DNA from: Lucinisca nassula
Taxonomy: Eukaryota > Mollusca > Bivalvia > Lucinida > Lucinidae
Direction: 5' to 3'
Assembly (NCBI GenBank): GCA_963580285.1
Contig: OY757011.1
Location: forward strand, 121,365,846-121,429,845
Length of the DNA stretch: 64,000 nucleotides
The notes under the pieces were generated by a model. It worked only from the letters and a program-made list of their open reading frames with translations. It was not told the origin of the DNA and did no database searches. Shown here piece after piece: positions 55,316 through 64,000 of this stretch (positions are counted from its first letter, which is position 1; each line of letters opens with the position of its first letter). Both the position numbers and the translations under genes were made by a program.

Positions 55316-57833
55316 TAAAAGAAATGCTAAAACGAGTATCAGCGGTTACGAGTATCAGCGTAAAACGTGGAAAATGACGTTGAAAGTTGACGTTACGTCA
55401 GAAGAAATTTCCAGTTTAATTTAACGTCATGCGGCAAATTTTGTTTAACGGATTATTTTGCTCCAGACAAGTGGAAAGTGCATGGATTTGTATGCGGTTT
55501 GTAGCCTGCTTCCACAATAGAATATTTTTTTTCTTTTAGTCAGAATGTTTCTTTTGTAAGGACTAATTGATTTTTAATTAGCTGGGTTAAATGCTTCTTT
55601 AAATGGACATTTTAATGACTCCTTTGATATTCATTTGGGATCACGATACAATAAAAAACATCCCTTCGAATTCAACGTTGTTCTTCTTCTTTGTCCTGAT
55701 GCAAAATAAATAGATGACTGACGGATGTTTTTAAGGTAACCGGGCGCCAAGGGCACATAGGGGCTACCCCCTGTTCGCCAGCTGGGATTAGTTGGAGGTA
55801 CTGCTCTTTTCGCTAGGCTGCCAATATGCTGACTCCTGTCTGCTTGACAGTTATTAGCTAGCCGATTGGGAGTTAGGTGACTTCATTCGCGGATTGTTGT
55901 TGTTTTCCAGTTTCCCCGTGTCGCGGGTCGTCAGCTGGTGGGGTCCCAGGGAACGAATCCATGCTGGCACTACACCGTAGCCGTTCGGTGGTACCCCTAT
56001 TCCCCGTTGCCGGTGAACAGGGAGACCATCGCTCGGCTCCAGTCCCGTCCGTCCATGTTTGTCGTCTCACGTCTCAGGTGTCTACGAGCCCACGGGCATC
56101 CCCTTGCCCTGTAGCCAATCGCCGAGCTCCGTCCTGAGAGGTTTGTGAAACGGTGCCGTGACCTTTCCAGGTCTCGGTGGGGCTTATATTTTGTCTTCCC
56201 GTTTGCTTCAGGAGTACGTGTCCTGTCGCTAAAGGGCATCTTTAAATGTAGGAGTTTCTGGGCTAGGCGTGCTTCATATTTCAAGGGCTGTGGATATGTT
56301 GCACAGTTCCAATGTGAGCCTTTGATTTTGTGCAACATAGTTTAGTTGTAGTAATTTGGAACTCCATTCTAAAGGTTTGGCTGCGTGATTGCACTGCGTT
56401 TAAGTTATAGCAGTGCTGTGCCTTGGGTTTTTGCGGTTTGCCGCAAAGGGGTGTGGGTTGTTTTGTGTAACAGGGTAGGCTCCGAGTTTGAACTTATCAT
56501 TAAGGGGATCGTTTAGCAGTTAATTTTGTTTGAAAGTTTCATTGCGATTTGGAAGACGTTTCTAAAGATTGCTATACACGTTTCCATGTTACGTGTTATG
56601 CACCTTATATTCAATCAGGGGATTCGAGACAACGTTTTTTAGCCATTTTGTGGTGCTTATTTGCACCACAAAATTGTAGAGTCCATCCATTTCTTTCTTC
56701 TAGCTTGTAGCTTCAGCCGCATCTACACCCTCACGCCAGCACCATGTCTATGGATGTCGTCTACGCTTTTTGTATCAATTTTGATATTGGTATTTTTGTT
56801 TTTTATTTTTTTTTTTGTTTGTTTTTTGCATATTGTTGTAACGTATGTACATTTTTACATTATTTGGTCTGTGCCCCCAGCTTATTGAGTATATATGCGG
56901 GCGGATGTGCTCGCCCCGCCACGGACCTGTCGTGTTTGTTTTTCTTGTGCTTTAAAGATGGTGTTGTCCGTTTTGTGGCAAGCCCACCCGCTCTCTTATG
57001 CTGGGTAGGACAGTTTTTGTACCTGCAAGGTTGTGCTTGTAGATTATATTTTGTGATTTTTGTTTATTCTGTACATACAACATTTAGTATAGTGTGACGG
57101 CCTCCGCCGTCTCGGGCCCAAGTTCGTGTTTATTTTAGTTTGTGGGTAAACTCTATCGCGGAGGATGTGGAAGTAGGTCAATCTCCTTTTCTGCATTTTT
57201 TGTTAAAGTTAGGAAAATGTGGTGCCCTCCTCCACGTAGGATGTCATATTCTGTGGGACCGTAAGTGGGTCATTCTGAGTCGCCATGTTTACATGTCATT
57301 ATCAAATCCTACTTGAAGGAAGGCACCATAGGAGGAATTGTATTCCTACCTAGTCGTTTGAGGGCCCGAGATATCATGTGCCGATCTCGTTAGCAATGTA
57401 GTTAGTACAAATGCATATAATCATGTAGGTCGCATACAAGCGGCCGCCTGCGCATGTGCGCAGTCGAGCACTCCTATGCGATCTTGTTTTTATGTGTCAT
57501 ATTTACAGTTAACAATGTTTGAAATCGCTTTTTGGGAACTAAACTCTTCTTCTTCTTCTTCTATCTCCAGATTTTTGATCTCTCTTTTCCTATACTATCC
57601 TCTCTACGGGATTCCTACTCTACAACTATTCTACAACTATCGCTTTATCTACCTAATTGAGCATTGCGTGGGTGGATGTATGTTGTTTTAGTTTTGCGTG
57701 GGTGGTTGTGTGTTGATGCCCTCCTTCAGGGTCGCGCTAAGTCATGCCCTAGTTAGTTAGTTTATTTCCCTTATCTGTATAAATATATGGTCGTCTTGAC
57801 CGTCCGTTTTAATTACGGTCATGGCGCGATTTG

Positions 57834-58098
57834 CTGTTTTTTGGTGATTCTTATGTTAAACGACAAGGGCAGTACCGAGGGCTGTTTGATGTACCAGGCG
57901 AGGTTCGGTTTTTCGGCCATGGTGGTATGCGCGTGGCGAGCTATGATGTTGACTTGTGGGACAGCGTTTCATATTTTCCGAAGGCAAAGTTGGGACAGCG
58001 ATGGCCGCCTCCACAGGCACTATTATAGGGACCGTATTCATTTGTCAAGAGAGGGACAGAAGCAATACCATGTGTGCTTAGAGAGAGCCTTCCTGTGA
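57834..58098 (+). pseudogene. SGNH/GDSL-hydrolase-like remnant (frameshifted, centre deleted)
   Basis: The first frame reads LFFGDSYVKRQGQYRGLFDV then FFGHGGMRVASYDVDLWDSV, with the block I Gly-Asp-Ser at 57843-57851. The second frame gives DRIHLSREGQKQYHVCLERA (58030-58089), with the block V Asp-x-x-His (His at 58039-58041), then a stop at 58096-58098. The middle of the fold, including the GxND block, is missing at the frame change near 58000-58020. SGNH esterase domains occur as accessory modules in some eukaryotic mobile elements, so this is probably element-borne. Confidence 0.65.
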
Positions 58099-58324
58099 TT
58101 TTTCTGCTAGTCAGGTGTTTATAAAAGCGTCCTTTTGTGGCCCCCAGATCATTCCGTTTGGGTAACCTTATAATGTACATCCTTTATTCGAAAGCGAAAA
58201 AAAAAAAAAGAAAAACAAAGAGATGTGATAAGGCCTATTGTTTCTTATTTCTGACCCACTAATCCATGTGCATTCCTGAAGGAGAGCCTTTTGTTTGCTA
58301 GTGTGTTGGTGTGCCGTTCTCCTT

Positions 58325-58800
58325 TGGGTTGTGTGGCTCTCGATCAGCCAGGATTTTGACGCAACGCTGCTCAGTGCCAAAGTCCTAAGACCGCAAACCC
58401 CAGCGTTACATCTCGTCCTGATTTCCCGTTTGCCTTCCCCCCTCTGGAGAGGCCGGGCGATGGATTTTCCTTGTGATGGATCCATGCCCAGTTCCGGCGT
58501 GTTCTCGTGTGATCCTATTTCGGGCAGTGTGGCTCCCGATCAGCTAGGATTTTGGTGCAGCGCTCATAAGTGCAAAGCCAGTGGGCCGCAACCACAACGC
58601 TACACCTCGTCTTAACCTCTCGCTTGCCACACCCCTTTGGAGGGTGGGTCGGGGCTATGGATTTTCCTTGTGGTGGGTCCATGCCCCGTTCTGTTATGGT
58701 CTTCTCACAGTGATCCAGGGATCGCTGTCACCGTTAGGCACTCCTAAGTGCAAAGCCGAGGCCGCAAACCACAGTGCCTACCGTTGACTTTGTTCCCCTT
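58325..58800 (+). repeat. ~185 bp imperfect tandem repeat in the arm insertion
   Basis: GTGTGGCTCTCGATCAGCCAG and GTGTGGCTCCCGATCAGCTAG start units near 58329 and 58529; a third partial unit begins near 58712. Shared blocks are GTGCAAAG, GCCGCAAACC, ATGGATTTTCCTTGTG and GGTCCATGCCC. Noncoding. Confidence 0.75.
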
Positions 58801-59611
58801 TTTGCCGTGAGACGGCCGCCCTTTGATCACTACGTTCCTTTCTGGTTGGTAGCGTCTAAGGTGCGGTTAAATCATTTATTGTTTCTGAAATCGGGTCTGT
58901 AACGGTTTTGGTTTCAGGCATGCTTGTGTGTAACCTCGTACGGGGTGTGTCTCTCGTAACAGTGCAATAAATTTAGTCTGCGCCCTTAGCTTTCCCCTAT
59001 ATTTTGTCCAGGTAGTTTGTTTTCTCAAAGAAATTGAAAACCGCGTCCCTCATTTCCTGTGACATTAGATTGAGCAAAGAAGTCGCGTTTATCTCCTCTT
59101 GGTATCCTAGTGCTGTCAGTTTTAGTTCCCTCCTAGCGGGGCCGTTCGCGGAGGACCGCAACTTAATATTAGTATCAAAATAATTTCAACTATGAAAAGG
59201 TTCATTACCAGCAAATATTTTGTCACCAATACAAACTGGAATAGATTCATAAAACTTTATGTTAGGCATATTTTTATGTTTTTTTTAATTGAAATCCTTT
59301 AATCAAAATTAAAGTGATTAACCAAACTATTGCAAAATATGCAGAGCGTTGATTTTTTTTGTTTGTTTTGATTTGTTACGCCCCTTGAAAGTCTTATAAA
59401 TAACTTAGTATGACACGCCAACTATTCAACAAAAATGCGAGGCGTTATCAAATTTCAAAACAGTCATAAAAATAAATAACTTTTAATAAACGACGACTGT
59501 TATTCGCTTGACCCAAATGAAGAGAATAGAACACGATACATTTAAATTAATATGCAAAGATAACCCAAATTTTACGGTTTTCTGTATCTACAACTGCTAC
59601 ATGTAATTTCC

Positions 59612-59690
59612 AGTGTCCCCACCACGGACACTTTGTTCCGGCGAACGACTGTTCCCACGAGCGACATCATGTTGTGTGTTGCAAATATAC
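59612..59690 (-). repeat. IR-3 boundary module, copy 3 (diverged)
   Basis: AGTGTCCCCACCACGGACAC, TGTTCCGGCGAACGACTG and TTGTGTGTTGCAAATATACC align with 42047-42127. It lies ~170 bp outside the right arm end, mirroring copy 1 outside the left arm. Confidence 0.6.
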
Positions 59691-59799
59691 CCTACTCCAT
59701 AAATGACCACCTGATGACGCTGAGACTAACCTTATCGAGTAAGAGGCACGCAACTATTGTAAGTGTCTATGCACCCAAAATGACCAACCCAGATTGGGT
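59672..59799 (+). pseudogene. LINE D endonuclease fragment, part 1
   Basis: Reads INDHLMTLRLTLSSKRHATI, VSVYAPKMTNPDWVKDKF: the middle of an APE-type endonuclease (the SVYAP block). It is interrupted in codon by a SINE-1 insertion and resumes at 60133. Confidence 0.82.
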
Positions 59800-59811
59800 C
59801 AAAGACAAGTT

Positions 59812-60120
59812 TTGTAGCCCCTTCCCACCAGGGCTTGAAGAAATAGATGGGCTGCATGATGCTTCCACGCAGAGCTGAAACCGACCGCACACGAGTACTG
59901 GTAAACCGCTTAGAGGATCTAAGCCTGCCCAGGCAAAGCGGTGCGAGTCGGCCCGTCCATGCTTATAAACCCTATTGGTTTCATTGGGCGACTGGGCTTG
60001 AGATGGCATTTCATCTCAATGTCGGGTAAAAGTCCCACAACATTGGAAGCAATGCCTCCAAAATGACCTATACAGTGTTGACGGGGACGTTAAACCTCAA
60101 ATCAAACAAAAACAAACAAA
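59812..60120 (+). mobile_element. SINE-1 copy e, inside LINE D
   Basis: Flanked by CAAAGACAAGTT at 59800-59811 and 60121-60132 (12 bp). Removing one copy restores KDKFYDDLDAVI in frame. It ends in a CAAACAAAAACAAACAAA tail; the 5' end is slightly diverged (TGTAGCCCCTTCCCACC). Confidence 0.92.
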
Positions 60121-60132
60121 CAAAGACAAGTT

Positions 60133-60310
60133 CTATGATGATTTGGATGCTGTGATTTCTGCTACACCTCGGGGAGACAAACTCATCATCCTGGGAGACT
60201 TCAATGCTGTGGACACAGACCACCAAACCTGGGAAGAAGTGATTGTGAATGGAGTAGGAAAGTGCAATAGCAATGGCCTCCTCCTTTTGAGAAAGACTGC
60301 TGATCACCAA
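60133..60310 (+). pseudogene. LINE D endonuclease fragment, part 2
   Basis: Reads DDLDAVISATPRGDKLIILG, DFNAVDTDHQTWEEV and GVGKCNSNGLLLLRK. The catalytic GDFNA motif is intact, unlike in LINE B. The pattern resembles RTE-like or 'craniofacial development protein 2-like' endonucleases. The rest of the element is absent. Confidence 0.83.
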
Positions 60311-60349
60311 CACATAGCAGTTGAAAAACTTCTTATCAGACTGAGAATG

Positions 60350-60395
60350 CATAGGCTGATCTGAGTCTTCGCTGAGCGCACAGGTACGAAGACAC
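60350..60395 (+). repeat. Dispersed CTGATCTGAGTCTTCGCTGA motif
   Basis: GCTGATCTGAGTCTTCGCTG matches 26290-26310 and, inverted, 17650-17680. It marks the end of LINE D homology. Confidence 0.45.
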
Positions 60396-60485
60396 GTTTT
60401 TGCTTGTCACGGCTCAGATAGTTAACTTCTTGAATACTAGCGGAAAAAAGAAACTGTGCATGTATAGAAATAAATTTTCTATAAT

Positions 60486-61182
60486 TCTTATCTAAAATCC
60501 CTTCACACAATCATAATATGTATACGAGACTCCTTATCAATATTGATTGGTAAATAAGGTCCTTGCATGTGCATTTCGTTGCCCTTGTGCAAGTGCAGGA
60601 TTAAGCATATTCGCTGTAGGACTGGACGGATTGCTGGACGCCGAAGGCGAATGTTCCGTTCACGCAAGCGGTTTCTGACGGTTCTTGGACTAATATTCCT
60701 CAAGCCAGGAATGCTTCTAGCCGTCAAAGCAGCAGTTTGAAATCGGTTACGAAGATGCGTCACACTGACGTAATGACGTCACACGTGGACGTCCCGATCT
60801 GCGATGATCCCTGGTGTTACCAGATTGCTGATAACGTCTCCATAAAGCAGAAATCGTGTTCCTATGCACGCCAAGCCGTCTGCTAACCTCATTTTGGGAT
60901 ACACCAGCCTGAATCATGCCAACCGCTTGGTTGCGCTGAGCTTCGTTGAGTCTAGGCATTGCTTTCCAATACATTCAGGAGGAATAAATTTGTTTGTTTT
61001 GTTTTTTTTCTGTTTCACTTGGATAAAACGGTTTTACAACAGAGTCAAAAAGATTGTAAAGGCGACCACAATTTAATTGCTAGCCACGAATATGCTTAAT
61101 ACTGCACTTGCATGCACGTGCAAGGATCTTATTTACCAATCAATAGTGTTAAGGAGTATACACATCATGTTTGTGTAAAGTT
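60486..61182 (-). mobile_element. Deleted Tc1-like element with inverted termini
   Basis: Inverted repeats of ~55 bp or more: left TATTGATTGGTAAATAAGGT then CCTTGCATGTGCA, right TGCACGTGCAAGGATCTTAT then TTACCAATCAATA. Between them lies only the N-terminal part of a Tc1-type transposase. About 0.7 kb in all, against the 1.3-1.7 kb usual for the superfamily, so this is an internal-deletion derivative. Confidence 0.82.
60615..60974 (-). pseudogene. Tc1-like transposase N-terminus (DNA-binding domains only)
   Basis: Minus strand: MPRLNEAQRNQAVGMIQAGV, SQNEVSRRLGVHRNTISALW and GRPRVTSLRQ form the first helix-turn-helix with the GRPR hook. After a frameshift near 60755, LRNRFQTAALTARSIPGLR and ISPRTVRNRLRERNI form the second helix-turn-helix. 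Sequence ends at RRPAIRPVLQ; the whole DDE catalytic domain is missing. Typical length is ~340 residues. It cannot transpose, but might once have bound the termini. Confidence 0.88.
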
Positions 61183-61217
61183 TCAAGCCTAAATGAATTT
61201 TAGAATTATTAAAAATT

Positions 61218-61385
61218 TATTTCGTCCATGCTTATAAATTCTATTGGTTTTATTGGGCGACAGGGCTTGATGTGTCATTTCATCTCAATGTCTGGTAAAA
61301 GTCCCACAAAATTGGAAGCAACGTCTTCAAAATGACCTATACAGTGTTGACGGGGACGTTAAACCTCAAACTAAACAAACAGACA
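61218..61385 (+). mobile_element. SINE-1 copy f, 5'-truncated
   Basis: Only the 3' half (CGTCCATGCTTATAAATTCT through GACGGGGACGTTAAACCTC and a CTAAACAAACAG tail). 5' truncation is expected for a LINE-mobilised SINE. No clear target duplication. Confidence 0.85.
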
Positions 61386-61499
61386 TGCACAGTTTCTTAT
61401 TTTTTTGATAGTATATTAAGACCACTGTTGGGACTGTTCAAAAATGGTCTTAAAGACCACTTATGAACAACCCTAAAGGTGGTCTCTTACTAGTTGATA

Positions 61500-62040
61500 C
61501 TGCGTGCAGAATATACAAAGAAATGCCTCTGAACCTTCTGAGGCTAGTTCTGCCAAATTCTCCATGAAAAAACTTTTCTCTTTCATAAAAAATTGCAAGC
61601 AAGGCACCCAAGGTATAGGTCCCATTTTTAGATCCTGTAACTGGCAAATACTCCACAACCAACTTAGATAAGACAAATACTCTCAACAGACAATTTCAGT
61701 CCTCCTTCACACCCCTATCACCATTAAGTTTAAGTCAGCTTTCTGACAATGTTCTTAAGAATGGACTGGCAAATGGCACCATCAATAAAGAATCTGTTCC
61801 GGAAGAATATTTACCCAAATTCCCGGAAATGCCTACAATAAACATTTCAGCAGCAGGAATTTATAAACTTTTATCAAACTTAAACCCGACCAAAGCCGCC
61901 AGTCCAGATGCTCTTAAACCAGTAGTCCTTAAATCCCTTAGAGACCAAATAGCGCCCATGCTTCAGGTCATTTTCCAGAAATCACTTTCAGTGGTCAAAT
62001 CCCCTTGGATTGGAAGACAGCCATTTCTTCTCCCCTGTTC
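61500..62040 (+). pseudogene. LINE C linker and RT N-terminal part
   Basis: Reads KKLFSFIKNCKQGTQGIGPI, LNRQFQSSFTPLSPLSLSQL, INISAAGIYKLLSNLNPTKA and SPDALKPVVLKSLRDQIAP. CR1/Jockey-group linker and RT blocks 0-1. Frame changes near 61650 and 62005. 5'-truncated. Confidence 0.83.
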
Positions 62041-62790
62041 AAAAAGGGTGACAAAAGTGACCCTGCAAATTACGGGCCTATCTCCTTAACTTTCATTTGC
62101 TGCAAGCTAATGGAGCATATTGTTGCATCTAACCTTACAAAGCCTCTCGACAAACATAACATCTTGTATGATCTTCAGCATGGATTTAGGGAAAGGAGGT
62201 CCTACGAAAATCAGCTCATCCAACTTGTTGATGAGCTTGCACGAAATCTATCAGCAGGTCACCAGACTGACCTGATACTCCTGGATTTTAGTAAAGCGTT
62301 CGATGAGGTTAGCCATATTAAATTACTCAACAAACTGCACAAACATGGCATAACCTCAAACACCCTAAACTGGATCAAAGTTTTCCTTTTTGGACGAACC
62401 CAACGTGTAGCCCTAGAGGGGGGAACCTCATCCCAAATTCCGGTCACATCTGGGGTTCCCCAAGGATCAGTACTGGGACCGATCCTGTTTCTTTTATAGA
62501 TTAATGACCTACCAGAATAGATTCACTCACAGGTCAGACTTTTTGCAGATGACACGGCAATATATTTGGCTGTCAGCAGTGATGCTGACTGTACCTTATT
62601 GCAAAGGGACCTCCAAAAGCTTGAAACTTGGGAAAAGAATTGGGAAATGGAATTTAACCCGGACAAATGCCAGGTCCTATACATTTCCCGTTCTAAAGAA
62701 CCGATTAGACACAATTACATTCTCCACGGCGAAGTCCTCCAGGAGGCTGATCATGCCAAGTACCTGGGCCTTAGTTTAGCCGTGATTTAA
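62005..62790 (+). pseudogene. LINE C reverse transcriptase core
   Basis: Reads FKKGDKSDPANYGPISLTF, DLQHGFRERRSYENQLIQLV, LDFSKAFDEVSH and VTSGVPQGSVLGPILFLL, then in-frame stops at 62497-62499 and 62518-62520. Next come VRLFADDTAIYLAV (catalytic Asp pair intact) and WEMEFNPDKCQVLYISRSK. A different family from LINEs A and B by its motif wording. Confidence 0.86.
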
Positions 62791-63360
62791 CTTGGAACAC
62801 CCACATTCATAACGTGACCACCAAAGCAAATCAGACCCTGGGCTTCATACGTAGGAATATACACACCAAACATAAAGGCATACGTGAAACAGCTTTTAAT
62901 ACCCTTGTTAGGCCCCAGCTTGAGTATGCCTCCCCTGTGTGGAGCCCATATACCCATTCAAATATAAACAAGGTTGAATAAGTACAAAGAATAGCAGCTA
63001 GATGGGTCAAACATGACTACTCTTCATATAGTAGTGTGACCCAGATGCTAAATACCCTGGGATGAGATCATTGGAACAGAGGCGGGCAGATGCTCGACTC
63101 CTATTGTTCTACAAGATAGTATATGGCCTTATCGAGATTCCGCTCCCTACATACATCCGACATCCAATCAGAACTACCAAAACATGCATACTATGCACTA
63201 CATTCAAATCCCTACTACTGCCAGTTACTATAAATACAGTTTCTTTCCCTTGGGTGTGGTACAATGGAATCACCTTTCTCATGCTGTTGTGTGCTTCGAT
63301 CTGGATTCTTTCAGATCGACCATATGCACCCTCCATCACCCAATGCCATGAACCGTGAAA
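62791..63360 (+). pseudogene. LINE C C-terminal domain
   Basis: After a frame change: TNQTLGFIRRNIHTKHKG, LVRPQLEYASPVWSPYTH, VQRIAARWVKHDYSSYSS, RSLEQRRADARLLLFYKIVY, and, shifted again near 63185, YKYSFFPLGVVQWNHL ending at the TGA near 63347. Homology ends ~60 bp before the SINE-1 insertion. Confidence 0.83.
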
Positions 63361-63422
63361 CATTGTTTATATCTGCTTTTAATCTCTACTTTACTAACAC
63401 TGTTTTTACTTTCAATTCTCTT

Positions 63423-63727
63423 TGGCCCCCGCCCATAGGGGCTTGAAGAAATATATGGGCTGCATGATGCTTCCACGCAGAGCTGAATCCGGCCCGCACA
63501 CTAGTACTGGTAAACAGCTTAGAGGATCTTAGCCTTTCCATGAACCGCGGTGCGAGGCGGACCGTCCATGCTAATAAACCCTATTGGTTTCATTGGGCGA
63601 CAGGGCTTGAGATGTCAGTTCATCTCGATGTCGGGTAAAAGTCCCACAAAATTGGAAGCAACGTCTCCAAAATGACCTTTAAAGTGTTGACGGGGACATA
63701 AACCTCAAATTAAAAAAAAACAAAAAA
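63423..63727 (+). mobile_element. SINE-1 copy g
   Basis: Full-length, flanked by the 15-bp repeat ACTTTCAATTCTCTT (63408-63422 and 63728-63742). Starts TGGCCCCCGCCCATAGGGGC and ends in an A-rich CAAAAAA tail. It is inserted just downstream of LINE C. Confidence 0.93.
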
Positions 63728-63742
63728 ACTTTCAATTCTCTT

Positions 63743-63953
63743 AAAATCTAATACTTTTTCTTCAAATCACACTTTTCTTTTTCTGACGCGCGCAGCTGCA
63801 CATAATCCTCGCGAGAGGGTGTTGCAGGATATATAGATAGATAGATAATTATAACTGAAACCTTCAAAATTTGCCTTTAAAAGCATAATTAGTCTTAATT
63901 TTTGCTGGTCTTTGCGGATTCTTACTTTACTGCCCTCCGAAAACTGATCCAGA
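63743..63953. other. Unassigned flank with (GATA)n
   Basis: A short ATAGATAGATAG tract near 63832. Nothing else recognised. Confidence 0.4.
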
Positions 63954-64000
63954 AGCCTCAGTGGTGTAGTGGTTATGTTACTCGCCTTGTAAACCAGAGA
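63954..64000 (+). tRNA. tRNA-Thr-like head (tRNA-derived SINE or tRNA gene), cut by the window end
   Basis: GCCTCAGTGGTGTAGTGGTT then ATGTTACTCGCCTTGTAA looks like a tRNA 5' half: acceptor strand, an A-box-like GTGTAGTGGTTA and an anticodon loop CTTGTAA (anticodon TGT, Thr). The anticodon stem CTCGC faces ACCAG and does not pair well, which favours a SINE head over a functional tRNA gene. The 3' half lies outside the window. Confidence 0.5.

Larger units (their letters stand above)
55894..59144. mobile_element. 3.25 kb insertion in IR-3 right arm, 8-bp TSD
   Basis: Flanked by TTCGCGGA at 55886-55893 and 59145-59152. The left arm has the unoccupied site (GCCGTGAA on plus, 36212-36219), and deleting the insert plus one TTCGCGGA restores collinearity with no length change. 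The insert is GC-richer than its surroundings, lacks obvious terminal repeats, and contains an SGNH-hydrolase remnant (57834-58098), a TCTTCTTCTTC tract (57546) and an internal tandem repeat (58330-58800). An 8-bp duplication would fit hAT, P or Zisupton-type DNA elements, but no transposase was recognised. Confidence 0.85.
44711..59441 (-). repeat. Right arm of giant inverted repeat IR-3
   Basis: Inverted counterpart of 35926-41290. Read leftwards from 59441: unique part (59441-59145, then 55893-55320 once the 3.25 kb insert is removed), hammerhead (55315-55270), lead, then satellite down to 44711. The satellite is more than twice as long as in the left arm because of internal duplications. 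Confidence 0.9.

Noticed and set aside
55877..57097. Several 60-117 codon frames in the GC-richer insertion
   Set aside because: Overlapping on both strands, low complexity (Phe/Cys-rich over T tracts), with no conserved motif. Only the SGNH remnant was kept.

Overview
This window looks like repeat-rich intergenic DNA from a metazoan, most likely a bivalve mollusc. I found no convincing host gene, rRNA gene or CRISPR array, and no prokaryotic or viral gene organisation. The bivalve call is an inference. It rests on the (GTCC)n and hairpin-headed dispersed repeats, the CR1-type LINE with an N-terminal 2A peptide and zinc fingers, the Tc1-like remnant and the many AT-rich degenerate tandem arrays. 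Everything recognisable as protein-coding is decayed mobile-element sequence.

Layout. (1) 1-9.9 kb is an imperfect fold-back (arms 1-2261 and 6152-9931) with a nested inverted repeat at its centre; one arm carries four tandem copies of a ~420 bp unit and the other only one. (2) 9.9-13.6 kb holds several families of degenerate tandem repeats and a small MITE. (3) 13.6-18.9 kb is a LINE reverse transcriptase gene split by a 3.9 kb inverted-terminal element, which contains twin palindromes and a SINE. (4) 18.9-25.5 kb is a set of LINE fragments and one near-complete CR1-like LINE (22.0-25.5 kb) with a 2A motif, two PHD-like fingers, an APE endonuclease and a reverse transcriptase, broken by frameshifts. 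(5) 26.4-32.1 kb is a second composite inverted repeat around a Penelope-like retroelement fragment. (6) 32.3-35.8 kb is a ~172 bp tandem array with two SINE insertions. (7) 35.9-59.4 kb is a giant inverted repeat. Its arms hold 42-bp satellite arrays in opposite orientation (37.0-41.3 and 44.7-55.1 kb), and each array is preceded by a complete type-I hammerhead ribozyme pointing into it. The right arm also carries a 3.25 kb insertion with an SGNH-hydrolase remnant; the left arm preserves the matching empty site. (8) 59.6-64.0 kb has LINE fragments, a deleted Tc1-like element, SINE copies and a tRNA-like head cut by the window end.

How it fits together. The sequence is a stratigraphy of nested insertions. 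Target-site duplications and the two-arm comparisons let several insertions be peeled off exactly: LINE A is restored in frame, the arm insertion has an empty partner site, and five SINEs have direct repeats. The most striking system is the pair of ribozyme-headed satellite arrays. RNA read from either arm would carry a hammerhead followed by kilobases of 42-mer repeat; whether it is transcribed or self-cleaves cannot be told from sequence alone.
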